DNA of 64,000 nt from Paenibacillus tuaregi (GCF_900086655.1 NZ_LT575476.1:329308-393307); one strand, 5' to 3'; numbered from the stretch's first letter, positions 1 through 11,430 are shown. Translations and numbers: made by a program. Notes: generated by a model from the sequence alone, not told the origin.

Positions 1-2083
1 CCGCCAAGGCGCCTTCGGCTGCGTCGCCGCCGAAGGCCGAGAGCAGAAAGCGGGAGACGGCCGCTTTCTTGCCGCGGTACTTCGCGGGGGAGCTTATGAT
101 CAGCTCCTCCTTGGCGCGGGTGATCGCGACGTAAGCGAGCCGCCGCTCCTCTTCAAGGGCTGCTGCGCTTTTGCCCGCTCCGCCCGCCTCAGGATAGGCG
201 GTATCGTTCATCCGGTCGGCCTCGATGGCCGAGCTGTGCGGGAGACTGCCTTCGATGGCTCCGATCAGCATAACGACCGGGAATTCGAGTCCCTTGGAGC
301 GATGAATGGTCATCAGGGCCACGCGGTCTCCCTGCTCCTGGGATTTGTCGGCGCTCCGCTCCCGGCTTTTCTGAATCACATCGCTAATAAAGCCAAGGAA
401 GCTTGCCACCGTGTCGAACCGTTCTGCCGAAGCCTCCAACTCGTCCAGCATTTCCTTGATCATTTCCTTGTGCTGGGTCAGCAGCTTGCGCTCATCCGCT
501 TCCACATAGGCGTTGTAGAATTTCTCGCGCATCATTGCGATAGCAGCTGCAGGACGCATGGAGGACAAGCTTCGGATCAGTTGAAGCCTGTCTTTGATTT
601 TGGCGAGCTGAAAGTCCTTCAAGCCGGATAGGGTTAGCAGATGAACAAGCGGCCCTTTCTTGGCCCGCTGGGATTCCTGCTGCACAATATGGGACATGCC
701 GCGCTCCCGATTGATGTAGAGCGTAGGCAGCACACTTTCCATGGCTGTAAAGTCCCTGCGGTTCAGCCCCAGCCTTAGATGGTCCACCAGCGGAAGAACC
801 AGGGCGTTCTCATAGAGCAGCTGGCCATCCCCGTATTCAATGTACGGGATCTCCCGGATCATCAGCTGCTCCAGGATAGCCCGATTGTTGCTGGATGATC
901 TGTAGAGGATGGCGTAGTCGCCGTAGGACCGTTTTCCAGTGAGAACCTCATGTTCAATCCGGTCGAGCGCATGGCGGGCTTCCTCGTCACTCGACAGCGG
1001 GCGGGTGTACACCGGGCTGCCTGCGCCGGATTTGGCGGCTCGCAGAGTTTTGCTGCGGCGCAGTTTGTTATGCCGGATTACTTCATTGCCGAGACCAACG
1101 ATCCGCGCTCCCGAGCGGTAATTAATATCCAAGGTAATCACCTTGGCGGAAGGATACGTCTGTTCAAATTTTAAAATATACTCGCTGCGCGCCCCGTTGA
1201 AGGAGTAGATCGTCTGGTCGTCGTCTCCCACCACCATGAGATGGTTCTGCGGGGCGGCAATCATTTTTACCAGCTCATATTGAAGGTGGTTCGTATCCTG
1301 GAACTCATCTACCATGATATAGCGGAACCGGTCCTGCAGTGTCTTTAGCAGAGCGGGATTATTCTTGAGCATGCGATAAGCCAGGATCAGGACATCATCG
1401 AAATCCATTTTCTCGTGATCCAGCTTCCACTGTTCATATTGGAGGAGAATCCGTTTGATCTCCCGTTCGGTGACACTGTCTTCAGGTATATCCTGAATGT
1501 CGGTTAGACTCGTTTTGTAGGAGGAGAGGACGGATAACAGCGTCTCCGGCTGATAGGCGTCCTGCAGTCCCATCTCCCGCATAATCTGTTTTAATAAAAT
1601 ATGCTGTCTGCGCATTTCGTTCCAGATTTCCAGTTCATTTCCCTGTCTGCGGATCAATTGAAGGAAGAAGGAGTGGAAGGTTCTGGCCTGAAGCAGCCGG
1701 ATATCGTGGGGGTGGATGCCCGGAAGAACCGCGATACGGTCTCTCATCTCCGCCGCAGCCTTGCTGGAGAAGGTCAGGAGCAGGATCTCCCTTGGGTCGA
1801 CTCTTCTTACCGAGAGCAAATAGCCCGTCCGGCAGATAAGAACGGAGGTCTTGCCTGATCCGGCTCCGGCCAGCGTAAGCAGCGGCCCTTGAAAGTGCCG
1901 GACAGCAGAAATTTGCGGTGGATTCAGCAGAATACCGTTTGCTTCAAGCGTGCGGAAATAAGCCGCATCGGGTTCTCCTGGACCGACGATGTCACGGCTG
2001 GTCCGCTCGGCGGCGATCCGGGCTTCCGGTATGTTCCGGCGGGCCGCACCCGCGGGAAGTGTATTGTAAATGGATTCACCCAT
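1..2083 (-). CDS. UvrD/Rep-family ATP-dependent DNA helicase (3' end beyond window)
   Basis: Superfamily 1A 3'-5' DNA helicase, expected to unwind DNA in repair or recombination. The start is ATG at 2083 with an AAAGGTGA Shine-Dalgarno just upstream. About 694 codons are open to the window edge, so the C-terminus is missing. Visible motifs: Q-like motif NPPQISAV near residue 55, Walker A AGAGSGKT near 73, DEFQDTN (Walker B), VVGDDDQTIYSFNGA (motif III), NYRSG (motif IV), MTIHRSKGLEFPVV (motif V) and AYVAITRAKEEL (motif VI). All core helicase motifs are intact. The first ~50 residues form a short extension before the helicase core. No RecB-type nuclease domain is visible, but the missing C-terminus could hold one. 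Family assignment is firm; the exact paralogue (PcrA, UvrD or accessory Rep-like) is not resolved. Confidence 0.93.
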   Translation of the reverse strand, partial: MGESIYNTLPAGAARRNIPEARIAAERTSRDIVGPGEPDAAYFRTLEANGILLNPPQISAVRHFQGPLLTLAGAGSGKTSVLICRTGYLLSVRRVDPREILLLTFSSKAAAEMRDRIAVLPGIHPHDIRLLQARTFHSFFLQLIRRQGNELEIWNEMRRQHILLKQIMREMGLQDAYQPETLLSVLSSYKTSLTDIQDIPEDSVTEREIKRILLQYEQWKLDHEKMDFDDVLILAYRMLKNNPALLKTLQDRFRYIMVDEFQDTNHLQYELVKMIAAPQNHLMVVGDDDQTIYSFNGARSEYILKFEQTYPSAKVITLDINYRSGARIVGLGNEVIRHNKLRRSKTLRAAKSGAGSPVYTRPLSSDEEARHALDRIEHEVLTGKRSYGDYAILYRSSSNNRAILEQLMIREIPYIEYGDGQLLYENALVLPLVDHLRLGLNRRDFTAMESVLPTLYINRERGMSHIVQQESQRAKKGPLVHLLTLSGLKDFQLAKIKDRLQLIRSLSSMRPAAAIAMMREKFYNAYVEADERKLLTQHKEMIKEMLDELEASAERFDTVASFLGFISDVIQKSRERSADKSQEQGDRVALMTIHRSKGLEFPVVMLIGAIEGSLPHSSAIEADRMNDTAYPEAGGAGKSAAALEEERRLAYVAITRAKEELIISSPAKYRGKKAAVSRFLLSAFGGDAAEGALA

Positions 2084-2215
2084 GTCATTCACCTTTATCT
2101 TTTTATTCAGCTTAAAAGCATACCTCTATTCTTCCAAACATACAATAGAAGAGGGCTGGGAAGAGAGGCGGGAAGCTAGCTGGGAAAATGGCCAGATAGA
2201 GAGTTGAAGGCGGGA

Positions 2216-2370
2216 TTGCAGCAGCATCGGACTCTCAGTAACCTTAGTTTGCAGCAGTATTGACTTCCAGTTATCTTGGCTTGGCAGCAACACGGAATCT
2301 CTCAGTCACCGTAGCTTGAAGCAATACAGACCCTCAACCATCCCAGTTTGAAGCACTCCAGACTCTATCG
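2216..2370. repeat. Degenerate ~33-bp tandem repeat upstream of thiC
   Basis: Four and a half units of 32-35 bp, starting near 2216, 2249, 2281, 2316 and 2348. Each begins with TTG followed by CAGCA, GCAGCA or AAGCA, has a GACTCTC-like centre, and ends in a TTAGT-like or CCAGT-like block. Units match only partly, so this is an old array. It lies between the divergent helicase and thiC, directly upstream of the thiC promoter. Confidence 0.5.
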
Positions 2371-2399
2371 TTGTAAATCTATCATAATTGGGTTAAGAT
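2371..2399 (+). promoter_or_regulatory. Probable sigma-A promoter of thiC
   Basis: A TTGTAA -35 at 2371-2376 and a TAAGAT -10 at 2394-2399 are separated by 17 bp. They sit about 20 bp upstream of the TPP aptamer, the expected place for a riboswitch-controlled transcript. Assigned by eye. Confidence 0.5.
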
Positions 2400-2418
2400 G
2401 GTACCGACAACTGCATAT

Positions 2419-2512
2419 CAAGCGGGAGCTCAAGGTTTGGGCTGAGAGGATAGGAATTCCACTATCGACCGTTATACCTGATCTGGGTAATGCCAGCGGA
2501 GGAATTGAAATG
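2419..2512 (+). promoter_or_regulatory. TPP riboswitch (THI element) controlling thiC
   Basis: The conserved aptamer blocks are present: GGGCTGAGAGGA at 2439-2450 and ACCTGATCTGGGTAATGCC at 2476-2494, followed by AGCGGAGGAA. GCGGGAGCTC at 2422-2431 is the likely 5' side of P1. It binds thiamine pyrophosphate and turns thiC down when thiamine is sufficient. About 200 nt separate the aptamer from the thiC start, room for an expression platform. A short self-complementary stretch, AAGACCGGTCTT followed by GTTTT, lies at about 2642-2657, but I cannot draw a convincing terminator/antiterminator pair. Confidence 0.93.
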
Positions 2513-2638
2513 GACGAAGCTGTCCGCTTCAAGAGACCATTTATTTTATAAACACATGATTGTACCGGTACGATGCGCGTATATTCCGGCTCTGTAATGG
2601 GGCAGGATGCAGCAGCCATCCGGTGCTTCCAAGTGTGA

Positions 2639-4483
<1,845 letters not shown>

Positions 4484-4515
4484 TAGATTTTAATGTAGTA
4501 TAGTAGAGATAGAAC

Positions 4516-4626
4516 AAGCCCGAGATAGGTTAATGAATGGTACGAGACGTAAGCGCCGGAAGCTAGTCTGCAAGGCGCTGCGTCTTAGGAATGCTGTTCA
4601 TCCAGGCTCGGGCTTTATATTTTTTT
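4516..4626 (+). terminator. Long hairpin terminator after thiC
   Basis: The outer arms AAGCCCGAG (4516-4524) and CTCGGGCTT (4607-4615) enclose a second stem, GACGTAAGCGCC against GGCGCTGCGTC. A T-rich stretch (TATATTTTTT) follows. The ~100-nt imperfect palindrome is longer than an ordinary terminator, but its position 35 bp after the thiC stop fits that role. Confidence 0.65.
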
Positions 4627-4788
4627 GATGATGTCGAATTATGAAGTTTATTGTCGATGTTTCTACAAAAATATGGTTAAACACCCGATATAACCATTGA
4701 TAGGCACTTTAGTCTGCTATAGCAATATAAGTTGAACTCAACTTATCGTCTATTAATCTATCAACAGGAAATAGGGGAGGTAGGGCGG

Positions 4789-7700
4789 TTGAGCAGCAAT
4801 AGAATCCGCAAAATGTTGGTGGCCATGCTCTCTGTAGTCTGTATTACGAACGGGGCATGGGGGATAGGGGTTGTCCGGGTCTCAGCCCAGGCAGAGGCCT
4901 ACTCTCTGCAAAATCCGGCGGAGGATGGAAGTAACAGGCAAAATTCTGCTGTTGACGATAAGTCCCGTATTTATAAAGATATCACTTCGCCTCGTCTTGG
5001 CAGCGACAGCTCAGTTATGAGCTTCCTGGACGAGAACAAGGAGCTTACTCAGCTGTCGGACCCGCAGCGCAACTTGCGGCTTCTTAGCAAGAAAAAGGAT
5101 AAAGCACAGATGACCCATTTCCTGTATCAGCAGCAGGTTCAGGGCATTCCAGTGTATGGCAAGTATGTTCGCGTCCATCTGGATGAGAATCAGCAGGTTG
5201 AGGAGGTGGCCAGCCGAACAGAATCGGAGAACGAGGTAATGCCGGACGATCTGACGGCTGCCATCAGCTCCGGGCAGGCTATTGCCGCGATGAAAGGCTG
5301 GGTTGAGGACAAGGAGGGGACATCCATCAGCTGGGGAACCGGCTCGTCTGCTTCCGGGCAGATGATGCTGAATATCTCCGGGCCCTCAGCCAAGCTGATG
5401 ATTTACCCGGTGAATGAGGTCTATCGCCTCGTTTATGAGGTGAACTTGATGTACCTTATCCCCCATCCGGGCAAGTGGACCGGATATGTGGATGCCAACA
5501 CCGGGGAAGTCATTAACGGGTACAGCACCACCTATCAGGCAAGAAGCATGAATCCGGCCAATGAGGCGGCGGGATCAGGTGTAGGGTACAATCTGGACAC
5601 GAAATCATTGAATATTTATAAAGATCCACAGAGTGGTAAGTACCAATTGTCGGATATTACCAAAATCATGTGGCAGCGGTATACCGATACGGACCGGGGG
5701 ATCTTCACGACTGCATACAGTGGGACCGATGCTCAAGGCGGGATTTACTACAACAATGTAGTAAGTTCCGGTACTTCCTTCTCGGATCGGCAGGCGGTGG
5801 ATGCCCATTATAACGCAGGCAAGGTTTATGATTATTATTTGAACAAGTTCGGAAGGGACAGCATTAATGGAGCGGGAGGCTCCATTACTTCCGTCGTTCA
5901 CATTCCTGATCTGTGGAGCAGCTCGAACTACGGGGGGCGCTGGGATAACGCGGCCTGGTTCGGTGGTTATATGCTGTACGGCGATGGCAGCGGATCATCC
6001 CGGGGCGGCTTTGACTGCCTGTCCTGCGGTCTTGATGTAGTCGCCCACGAAATGACTCACGGAGTGACGGAGCAGACTGCGAACTTGGCCTACCAGAACC
6101 AATCTGGAGCATTGAATGAATCCTTCTCGGATCTGATGGGCGCCTTAATTGAATCCGATGTGGACAAGCAGGATACGAAGTGGTGGCTGATTGGCGAAGA
6201 CCTTAGATCAGACGGCCGGGCACTGCGCAGCTTGAAGAACCCATCTGATACCGCCCTGCTGTCTCCGCAGCCGGGGAATATGAAGAATTACGTGGTGCTT
6301 CCGAATGATGACAGCCATGATAATGGCGGTGTTCATACCAACAGCGGTATTCCGAATCATGCAGGCTACTTGATGGTAGCCAATTTGGAGCCTCATCTGG
6401 GTACCGCTGGGGCTAAGGATGCGGTGGCTTCCATGGCTTACGATGTGCTGACCAATTATTTGGTGAGCAACTCGGATTTCCGGGATGCGGCCAACGGATA
6501 TGAGAGTGCCGCACAGAATTATGTGAAGGCTCACCCTGAGTACCAGGCTTTGCGACAACAAATTATTCAGGCTGTGACCGGAGCGTGGAATGCCGTGGGA
6601 ATTCAGACCGCCGACACGGCGGCTCCTGCTTTCGTAGCAGGTTATCCGAAGGCGGGTGTGGTAGCAGACATATCGGCCCAGGTGCTGGTGAAAGTCGATG
6701 AGGCCGCGAAGGTGTACGCCAAGGTGCAGCCGGCTTCTGGCGCCGCTCCAACGGTACAGGAGATAAGGCAGTCCGGGTCGGCGGATGCTTCCGCGAATAC
6801 AGAGGTCACACTTACCTTCGGTGATCTCAAGCCGAATACAGCTTATGCGGTCTATCTTGCGGCTGTGGATACAACAGGGAATGTGAACAGCCTGCCAGAG
6901 CGGGTTGTCTTTACGACCAAGGAGCAGGTGCAGCCTTCGGATACGGCTCCGCCTGTATTTGCACCCGGTTATCCGAAGGTGGACGTGGTCACGGATACCT
7001 CCGTCCGGCTGCTGGTTAAGACGGATGAGAATGCTGCTGTTTACGCCCTGCCAGTAGCGGAGGGAGAGGCGAAACCAACGGTACAGAAGCTGCAGGAGAT
7101 GACCCCGGTAACTATTGCGGGAGGCGTTGAATCCGCTCTGTATATGGACAAGCTGCTGCCGGATCAGAACTATATGATCTATCTGATCGCCAAGGATTCA
7201 GCCGGCAATGCCCAAGCTGTTGTAACCGGAGTGCCGGTTCACACCGTACCTTCCTACACGGGCGCACCTGTGCTGTCGGTTCTTCAGCCTGTGATTGAAG
7301 AGGACCTGACCAATGAGGGGACCGTGTCCAAGACGGAGTCCGTATATGTGGACCACGGAACCTTTGTGCAGGATATGACCGGGGGAGTGGTGCTGGAGGG
7401 GCTGCCGGCAGGACTTGGCTATGAGGTCATGCGCAGCAGTGACCAGCTGCTCTTGATCCGGTTCACCGGCACAGCCGCAAGCCATACGAATGCTGATGAT
7501 GCGGTCGTTACGATTAAGATTAAGGCCGGATATATTGCCGGTGTTGATAAAGATCTAACAGCGGGGACCTTCCTTCTGGACTTTAATGATCCGGTTCAGG
7601 CTCCGGGGAACTCCTCTGGGGGAGGTTCCACAGGGGGGACGGCCCCGGATAATGGTAGCGGCTCCTCTGGCGGATCTTCCGGTGGTGGCAGCTCTGGCAG

Positions 7701-9207
7701 CTCCGGCAGCGGAGACGGATCTTCAGGAGGCAGCGGCTCAGGAGGCACTTCAGGAGACACTTCAGGCGGCAGCAGCCCGGGCGGCTCCTACGGTGGAAGC
7801 ACCGGGGGGACTGACAGCGGCAGCCCAGGCAGCGGCTCAGCCGGTGGAGGTGGCGCCTCAGGGGGAGGGGGCAGCAGCTCTGGCGGAGCAGGTGGTGGCG
7901 GCGGTGTTCCTGCGCCGACCCCTCCGGCAGTACCTGAGACCCCAGATTCCCCTGAGGGAACAGGCACGTTTAACAGTACCGCAGCAGGCTTCGAATACGT
8001 GCCGGCCACTGGTGAAGTGAAGACCAGCCAGGTGAATGGGCACCAGCAGGCAGTGGTGGATGTGAGTGCAGATACGGCAAGCCGCGCGGTCAGCCGGATG
8101 TCTTCCGGGGCCGCTGTCTGGCAGGTCCGTCTGAACGATAGCGCGGACACCTGGAAGATCACCTATCCGGCGGATGTGCTCCATCAGGCGGCGGGGCTGG
8201 CTGGGGCTGTAGCCGAGCTGATTACTCCTGTCGGAAGCTTCGACCTGCCGTTATCGGTTCTTAACCAGAGTGCAGTTAAGGAACGGACTGGCAGCTCTGG
8301 AGCCGGCTGGCGGGTGGAAGTGACGATTAGCCAGGCCGATGCTTCCCAGAGCTCGCTATGGAACGCGGCAGTCTCCCGAGCGGCTGCAGGGAACCTGATC
8401 CGCCCGGTTGAATACGAGGTAGCGTTGACGAACGAGGTGCAGAAATTTGTCCTGCAGGACTTCGGACGTGAGTATGCCTCCCGTACGATTGATCTGCCAG
8501 CGGGAACAAATGTGCAGCGATGGTCTGCCGTAACACTGGATGCGGACGGACAGCTTGTGTTTGTGCCAGCTGTTCTGATGAAGAACAGTGAGGGGTATTC
8601 TGTACGGATTCTAACAACCCATGCAAGTCTATATGGGATAGTATCAAGCGGGAAATCCTTCAACGATCTGACCGGACACTGGGCACGCAGTGACATTGAA
8701 CTGCTGGCTTCGAAATTGCTGGTCAAAGGGACTACCGCAGAGAAATTCGCCCCGAACCAGCGGATTACCCGTGCCGAATTCGCCGCATTGCTGGTCCGGT
8801 CTCTGGGACTGCCGCTGGATAGAATGAGTTCAAGCTTCCGCGACGTGAAGACCGGCGTCTGGTACACCGCTCCGATTGAAGCGGCATACCAGTCAGGGCT
8901 GATTAAAGGCACAGGGGGCGGTTTGTTCCAGCCGAACGCGGCGGTAACCCGTGAAGAAATGGCGGCGATGCTGAGCTCGGCTATGAACCTGCTCAATAAA
9001 CAGGCTCCGGCTGGCGGGAATGGAATCAACGTATTCAAGGACAAGGGCTCCGTATCTGCCTGGGCGGTTTCTTCTGTGGATTCCGCTGCAAAGGCCGGGC
9101 TGCTTCAAGGCAGCGGAGGACTGTTTAGACCGGGTGCACCGTCCACCCGGGCAGAGGCTTCCGTGGTGCTTAAGCGGCTGCTGGTATTTGAACAGCTGAT
9201 GAATTGA
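4789..9207 (+). CDS. Secreted M4 (thermolysin-type) metalloprotease with Gly/Ser linker and SLH anchor
   Basis: Extracellular zinc endopeptidase of 1472 aa, predicted to be tethered to the S-layer or cell wall. The start is TTG 4789 (GGGGAGG 8 bp upstream); an earlier in-frame TTG at 4732 has no ribosome binding site. Order of parts: signal peptide (about 1-37), FTP/PepSY-type propeptide (about 60-240), M4 catalytic domain with HEMTH at 420-424 and the third zinc ligand in NESFSD at E444 (the 24-residue spacing of thermolysin), and a C-terminal GGVHTNSGIPNHA block. Two ~100-residue FN3/Ig-like repeats follow, both starting DTA.P.F..GYPK, then a cohesin-like region, a ~100-residue Gly/Ser-rich linker (DNA about 7608-7905), another unassigned domain, and three SLH repeats from about residue 1291 to the end. 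The active site is intact. Monocistronic, with its own terminator. Confidence 0.93.
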   Translation: MSSNRIRKMLVAMLSVVCITNGAWGIGVVRVSAQAEAYSLQNPAEDGSNRQNSAVDDKSRIYKDITSPRLGSDSSVMSFLDENKELTQLSDPQRNLRLLSKKKDKAQMTHFLYQQQVQGIPVYGKYVRVHLDENQQVEEVASRTESENEVMPDDLTAAISSGQAIAAMKGWVEDKEGTSISWGTGSSASGQMMLNISGPSAKLMIYPVNEVYRLVYEVNLMYLIPHPGKWTGYVDANTGEVINGYSTTYQARSMNPANEAAGSGVGYNLDTKSLNIYKDPQSGKYQLSDITKIMWQRYTDTDRGIFTTAYSGTDAQGGIYYNNVVSSGTSFSDRQAVDAHYNAGKVYDYYLNKFGRDSINGAGGSITSVVHIPDLWSSSNYGGRWDNAAWFGGYMLYGDGSGSSRGGFDCLSCGLDVVAHEMTHGVTEQTANLAYQNQSGALNESFSDLMGALIESDVDKQDTKWWLIGEDLRSDGRALRSLKNPSDTALLSPQPGNMKNYVVLPNDDSHDNGGVHTNSGIPNHAGYLMVANLEPHLGTAGAKDAVASMAYDVLTNYLVSNSDFRDAANGYESAAQNYVKAHPEYQALRQQIIQAVTGAWNAVGIQTADTAAPAFVAGYPKAGVVADISAQVLVKVDEAAKVYAKVQPASGAAPTVQEIRQSGSADASANTEVTLTFGDLKPNTAYAVYLAAVDTTGNVNSLPERVVFTTKEQVQPSDTAPPVFAPGYPKVDVVTDTSVRLLVKTDENAAVYALPVAEGEAKPTVQKLQEMTPVTIAGGVESALYMDKLLPDQNYMIYLIAKDSAGNAQAVVTGVPVHTVPSYTGAPVLSVLQPVIEEDLTNEGTVSKTESVYVDHGTFVQDMTGGVVLEGLPAGLGYEVMRSSDQLLLIRFTGTAASHTNADDAVVTIKIKAGYIAGVDKDLTAGTFLLDFNDPVQAPGNSSGGGSTGGTAPDNGSGSSGGSSGGGSSGSSGSGDGSSGGSGSGGTSGDTSGGSSPGGSYGGSTGGTDSGSPGSGSAGGGGASGGGGSSSGGAGGGGGVPAPTPPAVPETPDSPEGTGTFNSTAAGFEYVPATGEVKTSQVNGHQQAVVDVSADTASRAVSRMSSGAAVWQVRLNDSADTWKITYPADVLHQAAGLAGAVAELITPVGSFDLPLSVLNQSAVKERTGSSGAGWRVEVTISQADASQSSLWNAAVSRAAAGNLIRPVEYEVALTNEVQKFVLQDFGREYASRTIDLPAGTNVQRWSAVTLDADGQLVFVPAVLMKNSEGYSVRILTTHASLYGIVSSGKSFNDLTGHWARSDIELLASKLLVKGTTAEKFAPNQRITRAEFAALLVRSLGLPLDRMSSSFRDVKTGVWYTAPIEAAYQSGLIKGTGGGLFQPNAAVTREEMAAMLSSAMNLLNKQAPAGGNGINVFKDKGSVSAWAVSSVDSAAKAGLLQGSGGLFRPGAPSTRAEASVVLKRLLVFEQLMN

Positions 9208-9224
9208 GATAGAGAGAATTTATT

Positions 9225-9260
9225 AAGGCCGCGCCTGGTCATCAACAGGCGCGGCCTTTT
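9225..9260 (+). terminator. Rho-independent terminator of the M4 protease gene
   Basis: A perfect 13-bp stem, AAGGCCGCGCCTG against CAGGCGCGGCCTT, with a 7-nt loop and a run of T. It starts 18 bp after the stop codon. Confidence 0.93.
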
Positions 9261-9350
9261 TGCCTGGATAGGCAGTAATGCTGCAACATAGATTGACATA
9301 AATTAGACAAGATAATAAAATGCCTATTAATAAACAAACGAAATGAGTTG

Positions 9351-10478
9351 ATGTTCGTGGTTGATTCGGAATTGATCTGGAATGCTACCTTGGCGGAGCT
9401 GGAGCGGGGTTACATGGAGAAGGAGGACCATTTCGTATGTATCTGCTGCGGACGCTGCTTTGAGAAGGGAATTATTTATCCGGAGGATGATGTTCTCTAT
9501 GAGTCGGAGAAATATGTCCGCGTACATATCAGGAAGAAGCATGGCTCCCCCTTTGAATATCTGATTGGCTTGGACAAGAGCTACACGGGCTTATCCGGGA
9601 TTCAGAGCAACCTGCTGAAGCTGTTCTATCAGGGGAAGAGTGACAAGGAAGTGCAGCAGGAACTCGGCATTGGCAGCACCTCCACCGTTCGCAATCACCG
9701 TTTCGTGCTTAAGGAGAAGGAACGGCAGGCCAAAGTATTCCTCGCGGTGATGGAGCTGCTGCGGACAAGGGATAAGCATGCTCCCGCCCCGCTTAAGATT
9801 CAGACCGGCAGCAGCAAGGATGACCGATACCGGATTACGGAGACCGAACGGGACAAGGTGCTGGACAAATATTTCCCACAGGGTACGGATGGCCCTTTGA
9901 AGAGCTTCTCCATGCGTGAGAAGCAGAAGCTGATTATTCTTAACGAGCTGTCCAAGCGGTTCGAGCCGGGGAGAAGATACAGTGAGAAGGAAGTCAACGG
10001 GATTCTGGAGACGGCTTTTGAGGACTATGCGAAGCTGCGCCGTTATTTGATTGAGTATGGGTTTATGAACAGATTGCCGGATGGAAGCGAGTATTGGCTC
10101 GCCGGTCCGGCCTCGGAACAGGGGGAGAATGGAATGGATCGTAAGCAAGAGCTCAAGATGCTCGCCAAGGAAATCAAGATCGAAGCGGGAGTATACCAAA
10201 TCAGGAACAAGAAGAACGGCAAAATCTACTTGGACAGCACGCCCAATTTGAAGACAGTCAACGGTCAGGAGTTTTCCTTAAATATGGGTTCTCATATGTG
10301 CAAAGAGCTTCAGAAGGAATGGACGGAGATGGGTAAGGAGAACTTCGTGATCGAGGTGCTTGAGACTGTGAAGGAGAAAGAGGGCGTCCGGCTGGATATG
10401 AAGGACACGCTTAAGAAAATGAAAGAGAAGTGGATGAACGAACTTCAGCCTTATGGGGAGAAGGGTTATATGAAGTAA
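9351..10478 (+). CDS. LuxR-type HTH / DUF2087 regulator with C-terminal GIY-YIG-like domain
   Basis: Probable DNA-binding regulator of 375 aa; substrate and targets unknown. Order: a cysteine/histidine module near the N-terminus (CICCGRC, then HIRKKH) that could bind zinc; a LuxR-like helix-turn-helix (about 80-135, LSGIQSNLLKLFYQGKSDKE then TSTVRNHRF); a DUF2087 domain (about 160-250, KVLDKYFP through GSEYWL); and a GIY-YIG-like domain (about 275-345, GVYQIRNKKNGKIYLDST). In the last domain the usual YxGS segment reads YLDST, and the arginine normally following is not seen (NLKTVNGQ), so nuclease activity is doubtful. The start is ATG 9351 or the adjoining TTG 9348; the Shine-Dalgarno is weak at both. 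It stands alone between two intergenic regions. Confidence 0.75.
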   Translation: MFVVDSELIWNATLAELERGYMEKEDHFVCICCGRCFEKGIIYPEDDVLYESEKYVRVHIRKKHGSPFEYLIGLDKSYTGLSGIQSNLLKLFYQGKSDKEVQQELGIGSTSTVRNHRFVLKEKERQAKVFLAVMELLRTRDKHAPAPLKIQTGSSKDDRYRITETERDKVLDKYFPQGTDGPLKSFSMREKQKLIILNELSKRFEPGRRYSEKEVNGILETAFEDYAKLRRYLIEYGFMNRLPDGSEYWLAGPASEQGENGMDRKQELKMLAKEIKIEAGVYQIRNKKNGKIYLDSTPNLKTVNGQEFSLNMGSHMCKELQKEWTEMGKENFVIEVLETVKEKEGVRLDMKDTLKKMKEKWMNELQPYGEKGYMK

Positions 10479-10803
10479 TTGGTTCTATAATTTAAGGGGG
10501 AAGGAACTAACGGATATACACCTGTGTGGTGTTAACTAAGAAAGCGGCATACTAATAGGAACAGAACAGCCGCTGACACAGTCCTTTTGGAAATTGTCCT
10601 CAAGAGAAGGGGATATCCTTACCTCAGTACAAAGCCACCCATTCCACTTTTTTGGCGGGGGGAATGTTTGATCAAGTCATTGCGGGGCTTGACTTAAATT
10701 AGTCGAAAGTTTTGGGATTTATTTGTTATATTTTGGATTTTGCTGAGAAAGTGTGTATATTATATGTAACATAACAGACTGTGATATTTTATGAGATTTA
10801 GAA
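10479..10803. other. Intergenic region without a recognised feature
   Basis: About 325 bp between the DUF2087 regulator and the small membrane protein. It becomes AT-rich toward its right end and contains a TTGACT hexamer at 10689-10694, but no convincing -10 at 17 bp. No open frame, terminator or known RNA was recognised. Confidence 0.4.
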
Positions 10804-10815
10804 GTGCTGCCTTTT

Positions 10816-11070
10816 ATGGATCAGTTCATTAAAAGGGGATATAACCCAAAATCAGTTATATCGCTTGTGCTGGGCATACTCTCTCTAGTCATCCCATTTT
10901 TCGGTTTGCTATTAGGAATGGTTGCAGTGGTCGTTGCTAATTCAGTACTTAGAAACAATAATGCTGGATATGGCGCGGACAATGGATTAGCTATGGCAGG
11001 AAAAATCTGTGGTGTTCTAACAACTTTATTTTATGCTTTATTACTTTTGTACTATGTACTATATTTCTAA
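10816..11070 (+). CDS. Small DUF4190-like membrane protein
   Basis: 84 residues with two hydrophobic segments (about 13-42 and 60-84) separated by a short polar stretch, NNNAGYGADNGLAMAGKICG. The layout, with a Gly-Ala-rich turn before the second helix, is typical of DUF4190-type proteins of unknown function. The ATG at 10816 is preferred; a GTG at 10804 would add four residues, and neither has a clear Shine-Dalgarno. A 13-bp hairpin follows the gene. Confidence 0.65.
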   Translation: MDQFIKRGYNPKSVISLVLGILSLVIPFFGLLLGMVAVVVANSVLRNNNAGYGADNGLAMAGKICGVLTTLFYALLLLYYVLYF

Positions 11071-11125
11071 TCACTTCTCCTACCTGTAACTACATAATTT
11101 AGATAACATCAGACCTCATATCCCA

Positions 11126-11166
11126 AAGACGCTTTCAAGCACGTTTCGTAGTATTGAAAGCGTCTT
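11126..11166 (+). terminator. Hairpin after the small membrane protein gene
   Basis: Perfect 13-bp stem (AAGACGCTTTCAA against TTGAAAGCGTCTT) with a 15-nt loop, 56 bp after the stop. It lacks a long T run on the + strand, so it is probably an inefficient terminator. Confidence 0.55.
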
Positions 11167-11248
11167 GGCGTACCTATGAATAGTTCATCCGCTAGTACCC
11201 TTTGAATAACCTCATATACTTATATATTAATACTCTTAAAATTGCGCA

Positions 11249-11430
11249 CTATATAGAATGAACTTTAGACTTAACCGATCTCAGCGGAGAGGCCGAGTGA
11301 TTCTGAAGAAGCGGAGCGTCCGCCTTTGTCTTCGAAATGCCCCAGTGGATATCTAGTTCAAGCATTTCGGAGACAACAGCGGTCGTAAGAACACTCGGCA
11401 TCGCAGCGCCCCGAATAGGGTAACTTTCAT
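11249..11430 (+). repeat. Structured ~180-bp repeat element, copy A
   Basis: Nearly identical to copy B at 15409-15605 over about 175 bp. Internal pairings: GCCGAGTG (11292-11299) with CACTCGGC (11392-11399); a small GCGGA/TCCGC hairpin; and TGTCTTCGAAATGC with GCATTTCGGAGACA. This makes a branched fold. The left end reads CTATATAGAATGAACTT, as in copy B, but the matching inverted right end present in B is absent here. It sits upstream of the histidine kinase gene, in the same orientation relative to the downstream gene as copy B. Confidence 0.9.

Noticed and set aside
8184-9044. 286-aa open frame antisense to the SLH region of the protease
   Set aside because: Shadow of a high-GC coding strand. 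The sense frame is clearly a protein with known domains and the antisense frame shows none.
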